A DNA stretch of 64,000 bases from Leptospiraceae bacterium (GTDB lineage Bacteria > Spirochaetota > Leptospiria > Leptospirales > Leptospiraceae). The position numbers and the translations under genes are program-made. The DNA lies in assembly GCA_024233835.1 (NCBI GenBank), contig JACKPC010000001.1:744001-808000 (forward strand), in the 5' to 3' direction. The notes beneath the pieces were generated by a model that was given only the letters and a program-made list of their open reading frames with translations, searched no databases and had not been told where the DNA came from. Numbering within the stretch: the stretch's first letter is position 1; every line of letters begins with the position of its first letter. Positions 25,763 to 36,200 of this stretch are shown here, piece by piece.

Positions 25763-28642
25763 TTATCGAAAGTCTTCAATAGAAGGACAGGTACAGACTA
25801 AATTCCTATCTCCGTATACGTTATCCACCCTTCCTACAACCGGCCAATATTTATTTTCTCTTAAATACGGAAGCGGAAATGCAGCTTTTTCTCGGCTATA
25901 GGGAAAATCCCAATGTTCATTCAATAAAACCTCGGCTGTATGGGGAGCATTTTTCATAGGGTTATTATCTGCAGGAACTTTACCTTCTTCAATTTCCTTA
26001 ACTTCTTCACTCATCGTTAGCATAGCATCGCAGAAATGATCCAGTTCTTCTTTTGACTCACTCTCCGTGGGTTCTATCATAAGAGTACCCGGAACCGGCC
26101 AGGACATGGTAGGAGCATGAAAACCATAATCGATTAACCTCTTAGCAAAATCTTCCACATCGACTTTCGCCGTATTTTTAAATTTCCTGAGATCAATTAT
26201 ACATTCATGAGCCACAAGACTATTTTTTCCTTTATAAAGAACCGGATATTTTGAAGATAAGCGTTTCGCTATATAGTTAGCATTTAAAATAGCCACTATG
26301 GTTGCATATCTAAGCCCTTTTCCACCGAGCATTTGAATATAAGCCCAGGAAATCGAAACAATACCGGCACTTCCGTAGGGAGCAGAAGATACAGCTCCTT
26401 CTTTACCGGCACCGTTAGAAACCAGGCTGTGTCCGGGTAAATACTCAACTAAATGAGAAGCAAGAGCAACCGGACCAACACCGGGTCCTCCCCCTCCGTG
26501 AGGGATGCAAAAGGTTTTATGGAGATTCAAATGGCAAACATCTGCACCTATATCTGCTGGTTTACACAGACCCACCTGGGCATTCATGTTCGCACCATCC
26601 ATATATACCTGTCCGCCTGCATCATGAATTTTTTTACAAATCCCCCGTATTCCTTCTTCAAATACTCCGTGAGTGGACGGGTAGGTGATCATAAGAGCAG
26701 CAAGATTTTCTTTGTGTGCTTCAATTTTTTTGTCCAGATCTTTTGGATCTATATTTCCTTCCGCATCACAGTTTACCACAACGACCTTCATTCCTGCCAT
26801 AACCGCACTCGCCGGATTGGTTCCGTGTGCAGAAATCGGAATCAGGCATATATCCCTTTCGTTTTCTCCCCTGGCCTGCAAGTAACGGCGAATCGCCAGA
26901 AGTCCGGCATATTCTCCCTGTGAACCCGCATTCGGCTGTAAAGAAACGGAATGAAAGCCTGTAATTTCAGAAAGCCAGGCATTCAACTCTTCAATCATTT
27001 GCCTGTAGCCTATCGACTGTTCTTCAGGTACAAAAGGGTGAAGGTTAGAGAGTTCCGGCCAGGTAAGAGGTAACATTTCAGAAGCCGCATTTAACTTCAT
27101 TGTACAGGAACCCAGAGGAATCATGGAACGGGTCAGGCTTATATCCCGGTTTTCTAACATTTTCAAATAACGAAGCATTTTAGTTTCCGTGTGATAGGAA
27201 TTAAAAACCTCGTGCTGTAGATACTTAGAAGTTCTGAGTAATTCTTTTGGAAGAGCATATTCTTTTTCTATTTTTACGACTAAATCATTTTTCCCGGTAA
27301 AAATATAGAATAAATCCTGCAAATCTGTATCGGACACCGTTTCATCCAGAGAAAATCCCACATAATCTTTCTGTAGGTAATTCAGATTCATTTCTTTTTC
27401 TAAGGCACGCTTTCTTATTAATTCCTTCTTTTCTCCGTTTACGGGGAAAAATAAAGTATCAAAGAAATTTTCGTGTTGCAAACTATAACCATTTTCTTTC
27501 AAAACTCCGGCCAAAAATCGAGTTTTAAAATGGATTGATTCTGCAATTTGCTTGATACCTTTGGGGCCATGGTAAGAAGCATACATGGCAGCCATAACTG
27601 CAAGTAAAACCTGTGCAGTACAGATGTTGCTGGTTGCTTTATCACGACGAATGTGTTGTTCTCTGGTTTGCAAAGCGAGACGTAAAGCTTTTTTACCCTG
27701 CCGGTCTTTGGAAACCCCGATAAGCCTTCCCGGCATACTTCTTTTATACGTATCATGGGTTGCCATATAAGCGGCATGAGGCCCGCCGAAACCCATAGGA
27801 ACACCGAATCTCTGGGTACTTCCAATCGCCACATCGGCACCAAATTCAGCCGGAGGTTTTAATAAGGCCAGGGAAAGTATATCGGCTGCGACAATGAATA
27901 AAATTCCATTTTCTTTACAGGAACGAGAAAGGGCTTCAAAATCCTCAACTTTTCCATCTGTACCGGGATACTGTATGAGGATGGCAAAATATTTTTTCGA
28001 AGGTTTAAAAGAACCTAAATTAGAAATTTCTAAATCAATATCAAAGGGTTCCGCACGGGTTAGCATTACATCAATGGTCTGAGGATGGCAGTTATCAGCT
28101 ACGAAGATGGTATTTCCATTTTCTTTCTTTTTTAAACCAAAGCACATACTCATAGCTTCAGCCGCAGCCGTACCCTCATCCAGTAAAGATGCATTGGAAA
28201 TTTCCATTCCTGTGAGTTCACAGATCATTGTCTGGAAATTTAATAAAGCTTCTAAACGTCCCTGAGAAATTTCCGCCTGGTAAGGAGTATAGGCGGTATA
28301 CCAGCCCGGATTTTCCAGGATGTTCCTCTGTATGACAGGAGGTAGAATGGTATTATAATAACCCGCACCAATGAAAGAACGAAACAACTTATTTTGGGAT
28401 ACAATGGACTTTAAGCGTTTCAGTGTCTCATACTCAGATAAGGGAAGCGGGAGTTGTAACTCGGAGTCTAGAAGAATTTCTTCGGGAACTGTTTTCTTTA
28501 TAAATTCTTGTATGTTTGAATAACCGAGTAAATGCAGCATTTCTTGTATTTCAGCAGGACCGGAGCCTACATGTCTCTGTAAGAAATAGCTATTTTCTTC
28601 TATTTCTTCCTTACTTAATTCTGTTAATATTGTTTGGGTCAT
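25763..28642 (-). CDS. gcvP: Glycine dehydrogenase (decarboxylating), P-protein
   Basis: PLP enzyme that decarboxylates glycine and passes the aminomethyl group to lipoyl-GcvH. At 959 residues it is the single-chain form (fused P1 and P2 halves). The C-terminal half carries the PLP lysine in [17 protein letters not shown], preceded by [15 protein letters not shown], and the N-terminal half the degenerate equivalent ([18 protein letters not shown]). [18 protein letters not shown] at the N-terminus is typical. Third gene of gcvT-gcvH-gcvP, two bases after gcvH. Confidence 0.97.
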   Translation of the reverse strand: MTQTILTELSKEEIEENSYFLQRHVGSGPAEIQEMLHLLGYSNIQEFIKKTVPEEILLDSELQLPLPLSEYETLKRLKSIVSQNKLFRSFIGAGYYNTILPPVIQRNILENPGWYTAYTPYQAEISQGRLEALLNFQTMICELTGMEISNASLLDEGTAAAEAMSMCFGLKKKENGNTIFVADNCHPQTIDVMLTRAEPFDIDLEISNLGSFKPSKKYFAILIQYPGTDGKVEDFEALSRSCKENGILFIVAADILSLALLKPPAEFGADVAIGSTQRFGVPMGFGGPHAAYMATHDTYKRSMPGRLIGVSKDRQGKKALRLALQTREQHIRRDKATSNICTAQVLLAVMAAMYASYHGPKGIKQIAESIHFKTRFLAGVLKENGYSLQHENFFDTLFFPVNGEKKELIRKRALEKEMNLNYLQKDYVGFSLDETVSDTDLQDLFYIFTGKNDLVVKIEKEYALPKELLRTSKYLQHEVFNSYHTETKMLRYLKMLENRDISLTRSMIPLGSCTMKLNAASEMLPLTWPELSNLHPFVPEEQSIGYRQMIEELNAWLSEITGFHSVSLQPNAGSQGEYAGLLAIRRYLQARGENERDICLIPISAHGTNPASAVMAGMKVVVVNCDAEGNIDPKDLDKKIEAHKENLAALMITYPSTHGVFEEGIRGICKKIHDAGGQVYMDGANMNAQVGLCKPADIGADVCHLNLHKTFCIPHGGGGPGVGPVALASHLVEYLPGHSLVSNGAGKEGAVSSAPYGSAGIVSISWAYIQMLGGKGLRYATIVAILNANYIAKRLSSKYPVLYKGKNSLVAHECIIDLRKFKNTAKVDVEDFAKRLIDYGFHAPTMSWPVPGTLMIEPTESESKEELDHFCDAMLTMSEEVKEIEEGKVPADNNPMKNAPHTAEVLLNEHWDFPYSREKAAFPLPYLRENKYWPVVGRVDNVYGDRNLVCTCPSIEDFR

Positions 28643-28644
28643 GG

Positions 28645-29034
28645 TTATAGAGAACTCAGATATTCTTTATATTTATTTGCATCCATTAAGGAGTTCAAAG
28701 AAGAAGAATCAATTCCGCTTATTTTAATCATCCAGGACGCGTAAGCATCTTTATTGATTGCAGCCGGATCCTCTATAATAGAAGAATTGGATTCACTTAC
28801 CTTTCCTCCTACAGGACTATATAAATCGTCAGCAGCTTTCACCGATTCGATTGTTCCAAAACTATCACCGGAGGAAAGTTCTGTACCTGCTTCCGGTAGT
28901 TCAATAAAAACAATATCTCCGAGAGCAGATTGAGCATAATCGCTGATACCTACAGTAGCTGTATCTCCTTCTACTTTTACCCACTCGTGTTTTTCCGTAT
29001 ACAGTAAGCCATCCTGAACTTTTGCTTCAGCCAT
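28645..29034 (-). CDS. gcvH: Glycine cleavage system H-protein
   Basis: Lipoyl carrier shuttling the aminomethyl intermediate between GcvP, GcvT and lipoamide dehydrogenase. The lipoylated lysine is Lys66 in [16 protein letters not shown], and the family core [13 protein letters not shown] plus [20 protein letters not shown] are present. 129 residues, normal length. Lies between gcvT (13 bases) and gcvP (2 bases). No lipoylation genes are in the window. Confidence 0.97.
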   Translation of the reverse strand: MAEAKVQDGLLYTEKHEWVKVEGDTATVGISDYAQSALGDIVFIELPEAGTELSSGDSFGTIESVKAADDLYSPVGGKVSESNSSIIEDPAAINKDAYASWMIKISGIDSSSLNSLMDANKYKEYLSSL

Positions 29035-29047
29035 ATTTAACTATCCT

Positions 29048-30184
29048 TTATTTATTCTTTTTTACGCCGCTCTGTACAAATTTCTTTTGATATATAACTG
29101 CTTTCTTTTTTACATTACGAATTTCTACCAGTATTTCCTTTTCATCTTGAATATATTTAGAATTCAAGTAGGCAAGACCGATTCCTTCTTTCAGACTCGG
29201 AGAAAATGTGCCGGAAGTTACTTCCCCTATACACTCACCGGAAACTGCATATACCAGATAACCTTCTCTCGGGATGCCGGTTTCTGTAAGTTTAATGCCT
29301 GCGATAGATTTCTCAGTTCCATTTTTTTTCTCAGAAAGGATCTTTTCGTATTCGGGATATTTATCTTCTTTCTCTTTTACGATCCAAGAAAGACCGGATT
29401 CCACCGGACTTCTTTCTGCATTTAGCTCGTGACCGTAGAGGGGATATTTGGCTTCCAAACGCAGGGTATCCCTGGCTCCGAGTCCTACCGGTAAAAGTCC
29501 TTTCCTGTTTCCTGTTTCTAATAACTTTTCCCAGAGTTGAATTCCTTTAGAAATTCCGGAATAGATTTCAAACCCATCCTCTCCCGTGTAACCGGTTCGG
29601 GAAACAATCAACTCTTCTCCCTCAAATGTCAAAACCCTAAAACGATAATAGGCTATTTCTTTGCAAACCTGTCCGATAACAGAAGCCAGTATCTCTTCTG
29701 CAAGAGGGCCTTGAATAGCAATTTGGTGCCAGTTTAAACTTTCGTTTCGAATATCAATTCCTTCATGGGGGACGGAGACCAGTCTTTCAAAAACTTTTTC
29801 ATAGTTCGCTGCATTGGAGCAAATCATGTATTTACGGGCATGAAATCGGTAGAGAGTAATATCATCTACAAGTCCCCCCGTCTCGTTTAAAATAGCATTG
29901 TATTGAACCTGTCCGTCTTGCATGACTGAAACCAGATTGCAACTCAGTTTCTCTAAAAAAGACAGAAGAGGTTTTTCGTCCCCCTCAAGAAATATTTCCC
30001 CCATGTGGGAAACATCAAACAAACCGGCTTTTTCTCTTGTAGCAAGGTGCTCCTGAATAATGCCTGTGTACTGGACCGGCATGTGCCAGCCTCCAAAAGG
30101 GACCATTTTAGCTTTTAGGGCAATATGGTGGGAATTTAAGGGGGTTTTTTTGAGAGTGTCCAAGTATTTCCTCGCTTCTCTCAT
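29048..30184 (-). CDS. gcvT: Glycine cleavage system aminomethyltransferase, T-protein
   Basis: Transfers the methylene unit from aminomethyl-GcvH to tetrahydrofolate, releasing ammonia. Signature segments: KMVPFGGWHMPVQY, GLFDVSHMGEI, GLVDDITLYR, SRTGYTGEDGFEIY and LGARDTLRLEAKYPLYGHEL (folate and lipoyl-arm contacts). The ATG at 30184 has no Shine-Dalgarno; the TTG at 30163 has GCGAGG ahead and gives DTLKKTPLNSHH as N-terminus, so it is an equally good start. No glycine riboswitch can be recognised in the ~50-base leader. Confidence 0.96.
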   Translation of the reverse strand: MREARKYLDTLKKTPLNSHHIALKAKMVPFGGWHMPVQYTGIIQEHLATREKAGLFDVSHMGEIFLEGDEKPLLSFLEKLSCNLVSVMQDGQVQYNAILNETGGLVDDITLYRFHARKYMICSNAANYEKVFERLVSVPHEGIDIRNESLNWHQIAIQGPLAEEILASVIGQVCKEIAYYRFRVLTFEGEELIVSRTGYTGEDGFEIYSGISKGIQLWEKLLETGNRKGLLPVGLGARDTLRLEAKYPLYGHELNAERSPVESGLSWIVKEKEDKYPEYEKILSEKKNGTEKSIAGIKLTETGIPREGYLVYAVSGECIGEVTSGTFSPSLKEGIGLAYLNSKYIQDEKEILVEIRNVKKKAVIYQKKFVQSGVKKNK

Positions 30185-30227
30185 CCAGTTTTTTTTTTAA
30201 GCTTTTTCACACAATCGACTTTTTTCG

Positions 30228-30252
30228 AGAAAAGCCTGTGTTTAAACAGGCT
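30228..30252 (-). terminator. Terminator of the SFPD-repeat gene
   Basis: AGCCTGT (30233-30239) and ACAGGCT (30246-30252) form a 7-bp stem around GTTTAA; on the minus strand it is followed by TTTTC. It lies 12 bases after the stop of the 30265-30585 gene and separates it from gcvT. Confidence 0.6.
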
Positions 30253-30264
30253 CGTTGTTTTTTA

Positions 30265-30585
30265 CTAGGGTAGGCCCGGAAACGAATTTACGTATTGAAC
30301 TTTTATGTCGGGAAAGGATTTCACGATTTGCACCTTAATGTCGGGAAAAGAATTGACTACCTGCCATTTTCCGCATTTATCCGGGAAGGAACGAACCTTT
30401 TGAACTTTTAAGTCCGGGAAGGAACGAACAATTTGCACTTTAATATCCGGGAAAGACTTCACAAACTTTATTTTACCGTATAATTTTTTCCCGGCAAATG
30501 TACAATTCGAATCTACCTTTCCTCCCGCGAAAGCAGGACTCAGACTTAAAAAAAGTCCGATAAAAAAAATAAGCCTTAGTTTCAT
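30265..30585 (-). CDS. Small secreted protein of SFPD repeats
   Basis: 106 residues from the ATG at 30585, which has AAGGAG seven bases ahead (a longer TTG form from 30621 is less likely). A signal peptide (MKLRLIFFIGLFLSLSPAFA) is followed by a short linker with one cysteine, then repeats of about 11 residues: VKSFPDIKVQI, VRSFPDLKVQK, VRSFPDKCGKWQV (two residues longer), VNSFPDIKVQI, VKSFPDIKVQY, VNSFPG. The alternating V-x-S-F-P-D / I-K-V-Q pattern suggests a narrow beta solenoid or beta-propeller-like sheet. Two cysteines (one in the linker, one in the third repeat) may pair. Function unknown. Confidence 0.75.
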   Translation of the reverse strand: MKLRLIFFIGLFLSLSPAFAGGKVDSNCTFAGKKLYGKIKFVKSFPDIKVQIVRSFPDLKVQKVRSFPDKCGKWQVVNSFPDIKVQIVKSFPDIKVQYVNSFPGLP

Positions 30586-30736
30586 AACAACTCCTTCTGG
30601 TACTCTATTTTTTCTAAACAAGCTGTATGTCCCTCAGAACGCTATGGTTCGCCTGCGTCTTTAAAAAATGAGGACTTACATTGAGACTTGATTAAAGCCT
30701 TGAAAAATGTCTCGGCTATAAAAACCTATCCACAAG

Positions 30737-32488
30737 TTGCGGATACTGACTTTTATAATTTGTTTATTACTTAGTATTAGACCCATTTTTTCAAAAAAAC
30801 TTTCGTACGGCTGGCCGGTACAGGGTTCGAAAGTTATTACAGGGAGTTTTGGAGAATTTCGCTATTTTTATTTTCATCTGGGTATGGACTTTGCAACCGG
30901 TGGAAAAATCGGTACTCCCATCCTGGCTATCAGTGACGGAGAAGTAATTCGAGTCTTAACTAACCGATATTCGATAGGAAACGCTATCTTTGTGAAACAC
31001 AGGGATGGTTTTATCTCCAAATACGGGCATTTGAGTGCATATTCTCCCAAAGTAAAAGCAAAGCTTCCCGGAGTCGTAAAGACCTTTATTGAAAGACGGG
31101 TTGACTATGACTTTACCCTGATTGAAACGATTCCCGTAAAAAAAGGAGAAGTCATTGCTTACGCCGGAAATACGGGCATAGGTCCGATTCATTTACATCT
31201 TGAGATCATGAAAGATGGAATTTATTATAACCCGGCTCTTTTTGGAATCAACTACAATCCAAACTCGGAAATCGTGGTTTATCGTTTGAGCATAAAGCCT
31301 GAAGGAAGTAAAAGCCGAGTCAACGGAAGTAAGCAGGAATTAATTTTGGATTTGAGTAGAAAATCGAATGGAGTCTTTTTACCTGCTTCGAATAAGAAAA
31401 TTATAATTGAAGGTAAAGCATCAGTTAGTATTTGGGGGCATGAACGTTCGGGTTCCTCTGCCAAAATAGGATTCCAGGGAATGGAATTATTTGCAAATGG
31501 AAAGATGTTGCAACAACTCACTTTTCATAGGATAAAAAGCAGTCATAAATATCGTTCCGGTCTTCCTATGGATAATTATAGAAGTAGTATAAGCGGAAAA
31601 CCCTTTAAATACTATCTGCATTCGAGAGTAGAACACGGATTACTCGGTTATAAATATCCTCAAAAAGGAAAGGGACTCCTGGTAGAAGATGAACTGGCCA
31701 GAGGGCAGAACCGTATAGAGGTAATGGTAAGCGGTCTTCAGAAAGAAGCTTTAGTATCTTTCGATGTATACAGAAATGCAAAAAAAAGAATCTATACGGA
31801 TAAGAAACCCACGTATAATGTATTTCCTCATAAACCCAAAACCATTTACTCGGAAGACAAAAGGGCAAAAGCACATTTCCCTTCCTATTCTGTATTTTTT
31901 CCGGATAATTATAAATTATATAAAACTTCATCCATACACATTTCTGCTCCCGGCATGAAAGCTCTGAGTAATTTTTATACGATAACACCTTATTGTCGGG
32001 AGTTTAACCTCGGCTTTGATCTTATTCTGAAACTACCCAAAAACATTAAAAGTGACAAAGCGGGTCTATACAGAATCAATGCAGGTGGAAACAGCATATC
32101 CTTCTATGATTCGGAATATATCAAAAAGGGGAATTTTTATAAAAGAGAACGACTCAGAACAGCCGGAACCTATGCTATTTTAGAAGATAATGAAAAACCT
32201 ATCATTGAAATGTATCGTTATAAAAGCGGGATAAATTTTAAGAAAAATTGGTTTAAGTTGTATTTAAAAGTAAAAGATAAGGGAAGCGGTGTTCGACATA
32301 TGGGTCTAAAAGTCTGGGTAGATGGTAAAGAAACCTGGGTAGACTATGACCCGGAGGGAGGCTTACGGGAAGTTTTCCGTCCGCGAAGCTTGATCTATGG
32401 CAAGGGTAATCATGTCCTCACAGCTGTAGCAATAGATAGAGCAGGGAATAAGTCAGATCCTTTTACTTTTCATTACACCGTTGAGTGA
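30737..32488 (+). CDS. Secreted M23-family metallopeptidase (second copy)
   Basis: 583 residues, signal peptide RILTFIICLLLSIRPIFS. The M23 domain (residues ~25-185) keeps HLGMDFATGG (HxxxD) and IHLHLEIM (HxH), a complete zinc site. A long beta-rich C-terminal part includes VSIWGHERSGSSAKIG, SFDVYRNAK and the final IDRAGNKSDPF, paralleling the end of the 17548-19263 product (AKDFAGNHSEW). A peptidoglycan-cutting role or a structural role in the periplasm is expected. TTG start; its ribosome-binding site is weak. Confidence 0.85.
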   Translation: MRILTFIICLLLSIRPIFSKKLSYGWPVQGSKVITGSFGEFRYFYFHLGMDFATGGKIGTPILAISDGEVIRVLTNRYSIGNAIFVKHRDGFISKYGHLSAYSPKVKAKLPGVVKTFIERRVDYDFTLIETIPVKKGEVIAYAGNTGIGPIHLHLEIMKDGIYYNPALFGINYNPNSEIVVYRLSIKPEGSKSRVNGSKQELILDLSRKSNGVFLPASNKKIIIEGKASVSIWGHERSGSSAKIGFQGMELFANGKMLQQLTFHRIKSSHKYRSGLPMDNYRSSISGKPFKYYLHSRVEHGLLGYKYPQKGKGLLVEDELARGQNRIEVMVSGLQKEALVSFDVYRNAKKRIYTDKKPTYNVFPHKPKTIYSEDKRAKAHFPSYSVFFPDNYKLYKTSSIHISAPGMKALSNFYTITPYCREFNLGFDLILKLPKNIKSDKAGLYRINAGGNSISFYDSEYIKKGNFYKRERLRTAGTYAILEDNEKPIIEMYRYKSGINFKKNWFKLYLKVKDKGSGVRHMGLKVWVDGKETWVDYDPEGGLREVFRPRSLIYGKGNHVLTAVAIDRAGNKSDPFTFHYTVE

Positions 32489-32527
32489 TACATTATAATA
32501 TTCTTATTTAATTTGAAGGTGATTTTT

Positions 32528-33190
32528 ATGAACGTATTCGAAGCCATTGAAGGCCGCAGGTCTATAAGAGAATTCCTTTCTAAAGAAGTGGAGTTAGAAA
32601 AATTAGAGAAAGTGCTGGAAGTTTCCAGAAGAGCCCCTTCCTGGAAAAATATTCAGGCTTATAAATTAGCCGTTGTCCGGGGAGAGAGTTTACAAAATCT
32701 GAAAAACAAACTATTTGCTGCTGCCGAAAAAGAAGAGGCGGAAACACCGGATTTTCCTTATCAAACACAGTATCCCTCTTATGTAAAAAAGAGGATGCTA
32801 AATCTGGGTATGGAATTTTATACATGGCTAAATATTGATAGGAAGGATAGAGAAAAGAGAAAAGAACAGATGCTTAAAAACTTCCATGCTTTTGGTGCAT
32901 CTGTTGCCATATTTTTCTTTATGGAAAAAGGATTCGCTTTCTGGGAAAGTCTGGATCTCGGAATTTTACTAGGCCACATTATGTTATCAGCCAGGGAAGA
33001 GGGTTTGGAAACCATAGCCATGGCAAGTCTCGCTGCCTATCCTCAAATTGTTAAGAAGGAATTGAATATTCCTGATAACTGGAACCTGGCCGTAGGCATG
33101 GCTCTCGGCTACGCCGATATGCAGGCGAGAACCAATCAGTTTGTAACCGAACGGGAAGACAAAAAAGAGATAATTACCTATTACTTGTAA
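32528..33190 (+). CDS. Nitroreductase-family FMN protein
   Basis: 220 residues from ATG 32528 with GAAGGTG ahead. The start FEAIEGRRSIREF is the classic FMN-phosphate-binding opening, RRAPSWKNIQAYKLAVV the second FMN contact, and the late AREEGLETIAMASLAAYPQI region the family's helix near the flavin. Reduces nitro compounds or quinones, or acts as a flavin-dependent dehydrogenase; substrate undetermined. Stands alone on the strand after the M23 gene (39-base gap). Confidence 0.87.
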   Translation: MNVFEAIEGRRSIREFLSKEVELEKLEKVLEVSRRAPSWKNIQAYKLAVVRGESLQNLKNKLFAAAEKEEAETPDFPYQTQYPSYVKKRMLNLGMEFYTWLNIDRKDREKRKEQMLKNFHAFGASVAIFFFMEKGFAFWESLDLGILLGHIMLSAREEGLETIAMASLAAYPQIVKKELNIPDNWNLAVGMALGYADMQARTNQFVTEREDKKEIITYYL

Positions 33191-33219
33191 ACGCTCCCTG
33201 AACGTAGAAGGGCAGAAGG

Positions 33220-33240
33220 TTTCCTGAGCGGGTCAGGAAA
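33220..33240. repeat. Hairpin between convergent genes
   Basis: TTTCCTGA (33220-33227) and TCAGGAAA (33233-33240) form an 8-bp stem with a 5-base loop. It lies between the nitroreductase stop and the stop of the giant repeat gene. Without a U-run it may be an attenuating hairpin or part of a dispersed element (GAAGGGCAGAAGG alongside). Confidence 0.45.
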
Positions 33241-33277
33241 AGAACTGCCATAACGTGGTAATATGTCCAATTTTTCT

Positions 33278-36200
33278 TCATATTCTCAAACCTAAAATGC
33301 GGTAAGAAGTTTTATCCTTATAACGTATTACCCTGAAAGAGTCCAGAAGAAAAGAGGTTTCTTTATACGCATTCTCTTCTTCTGTTTTTTGTTTCCATAA
33401 AAGTCCTGCTAAAAGTCCGCGCGTACGGTAGCCACGTTGTTTCTTTTTTAGGTTATAATAGAGACTTCCACCGAGGTATAACTCTCTTTCTTTTTTTTCC
33501 AGATTATTTTCATCTTTATAATATAGGAGTCCGGAAAGGATTGATTTCACAACACGGTTTCCTTTCTTTTTCTTATAAAACAAACTACCGAGGCCGAGAC
33601 TCTGCACTTTTTCATCGGAAACCTTATCTTCTTTTTTATAGTAACCGGCCACAAAAAGTTTTTTATCTTCCTTTTTCTTCGAGTAATAGAGCATAGGAAG
33701 GATGTGGTATTGAATATATTCCGGATACTTTTTATACTGAAAAACTCCGGCTATATTTTTTGTGACCCCTTCTGCCGTTTCTTTGGAATAGTAGAGAAGT
33801 CCGGGTATCAGACTCCAGTGTTTATATTCTTTTTCGTTCTCTTTTCCATCTTTTCCGTAAGAATAAATCGGATTGATAGCCAGTTCGGAATTCTTATCCC
33901 GCTTATAATAATGTAATAAGGAAGCCTGGACATTTTTTCCATCTTGCTGAGAAAAGTAGTAAAAAGGTAGAGCCAAAATTTCTAAGTTAGAGAGATCATA
34001 GCTGAGATGAAATAGTCCTGCAAAACTTAACTTAGCTGTATCTCCCTCTTTTCCGAAAGATAGTAAAATCGGAAGAATCAGGTTTGAGGAAGATTTTATA
34101 CCGTTTTCAGAGCTATGTGTTTCTCTAATATACAGGGGGCTATAAAAACTTGTTTCTTTGTTTTCAGACTCTTTGTTTTGTTTGTAATAATAGAAAGGAA
34201 AGAGAGTAGAAATCGAAGAATGAGAATTTTCTTTATTATAATAAGGAAATATATAGGTAATATCTTCAGAGTGAATAGAATGAAAACTGTAATAGAAAGG
34301 AAGGAAAGCTTTTTCGATTGAGTCTTTTATCTTTGTTGAACTCAAGATTCCGGCTATATTCCATTTTTCCTGTCTTTCGTCCTTCGAGTGCCATAATGCC
34401 AGGGCAGGAATAAAGGTTTCAGTTCCTACTTCTGATTTATACCGGGTTTGGTTTTTATAATACAGGGGATTTAAAACCGTTTTTCTTTCATAGTCTCCGC
34501 TTTTTACCGTCTCCGTATAGGATAAGGGACTTATTTGAACCTGCTTTTGGTTTTCAGTATCTAAATTTTTACTGCTATAATAAAGTGTTGCAAAAAGCGT
34601 TTCTGAATTTTTGTCCTTTTCTGAATAATAAAATGGAAAGAAGAGTCTGGATGTATAGTTCTTGCTTGTTTGCAGGTCAAAAAGACCGAGAAAGTTAAAT
34701 CTTTGTGAGCCATCTGAGATGTTGTATTTATAATAATAAAGAGGAATCAAGAATTCTTCATTCAGGTTTTCTGTTTTATAAGTATTATAGAGAACGGCAA
34801 TATTCTTATAGTTTTCTTTTGCGTTTTCATAAGAAGTATACAACAGGCCGTAATGATTGAATTTTCTATCATCTGATTCATATTGATAGCTTAGTAACAA
34901 AGGGTAGAATTTGATACTCTCAAGGCTTATATTCTTTTCCTTACTAAATATTTTTTGAAATACGAGAGGATTGATAGAAGTATAGAAGGTATAATTCTCC
35001 TGTTTGCGATTGGACTCATAATGTAGAAATGATAGGCTAAAGGATTGCTCCGGGTTTTTAGAGCTGATATAGACCGGACTCAAAAAAATAGAGCGTTCTT
35101 CCGTTTCTTTTTTCCATACGAAAGGCAACACACGATAACCTTTTTCGGTGCTGGATGTATAATAATTCATAAAGGGCCAGAGAAGAGTATATTCATTACG
35201 GTCTTCTTTCTTGTCATACTCCTTTATGAAAAAAGCCAGAAGATAGGCATCTATAGAAGAATTCTTTTCTTTTTGGCTTGCATAAAGCGGTAATATAGGA
35301 GAGAAAACGTGGTAATAGATTTCTTCTGAAGCATAAGAAAAATAGAAGGGGTTCACCTGTAGCTGATCTTTGGACTTTTCATCCCAGGAAATCCAGTAGA
35401 GAGGGAGAGCCCTGAAATGTCGTCTGCTATCGGATTCCTCATAAGATAACATTCCGAGGAGAGCCGACCAACCGTAATAAGACCTTGCCTTATCCCGTTC
35501 TACCATTTTATATTTACTTAAAATAACACCGGATTCTTCTTTTTCATCAGTATCTTTTTTCAGTTCAGTTCCGAATTTTTTATAGTATTCTTTAAAAGGC
35601 AAACTAATTACATTTCTTCTGCTTATGCTAAATAGATTAAAGGCAAAATAAGTATCGGTATCTATATAAATTTCACCTGAATTCTTATCGAGAGCAAAAT
35701 CGAGATCCTGAGATAATGGGCCTTCTGCACGACTTTTCATGAAACCCAGAAGGTTTAAGTAGTAATCATAGTTTTCGTTTTTATAAGATACTTCAAAAGG
35801 AGATATTTCTCCTTCAGTTTCCGGCCCTTTCCATTCGTATTTATAAAAACTAAATTTTCTATGAGTATTATTTTCTGAATTCTTATAGGAATAATAAGGC
35901 CCGAGAAAGAAACTTTCCTCATTTTTTCTCCAATTATGATAGTAAAAAAATCCGAAGGCTTTCCCCTTTTCAGAGGAATAAGCCTGCGGTCGAAAATATA
36001 GAGGAACCAAAAAAAGATAGGAATCTTGTTTATAGGAAACAAGAGGGTATACATTCAGTTCATTCATACCGGAAGCTGTTCCATACCAGTCCAAGAGTCC
36101 GAGGAAATTTCGGTGATAATCTCCATTTTTTGTTTCAGAGTTGTAATAAGATAAAAAGCTAAGACTTTCTTTTTCGTTTTCATTTTCATAGCGAAAAGAA

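Noticed and set aside
26453..26923. Plus-strand frame within gcvP
   Set aside because: Antisense shadow of the highly conserved GcvP coding sequence.
30185..30264. Glycine riboswitch ahead of gcvT
   Set aside because: The region is too short and holds the terminator of the upstream gene; no tandem aptamer features.
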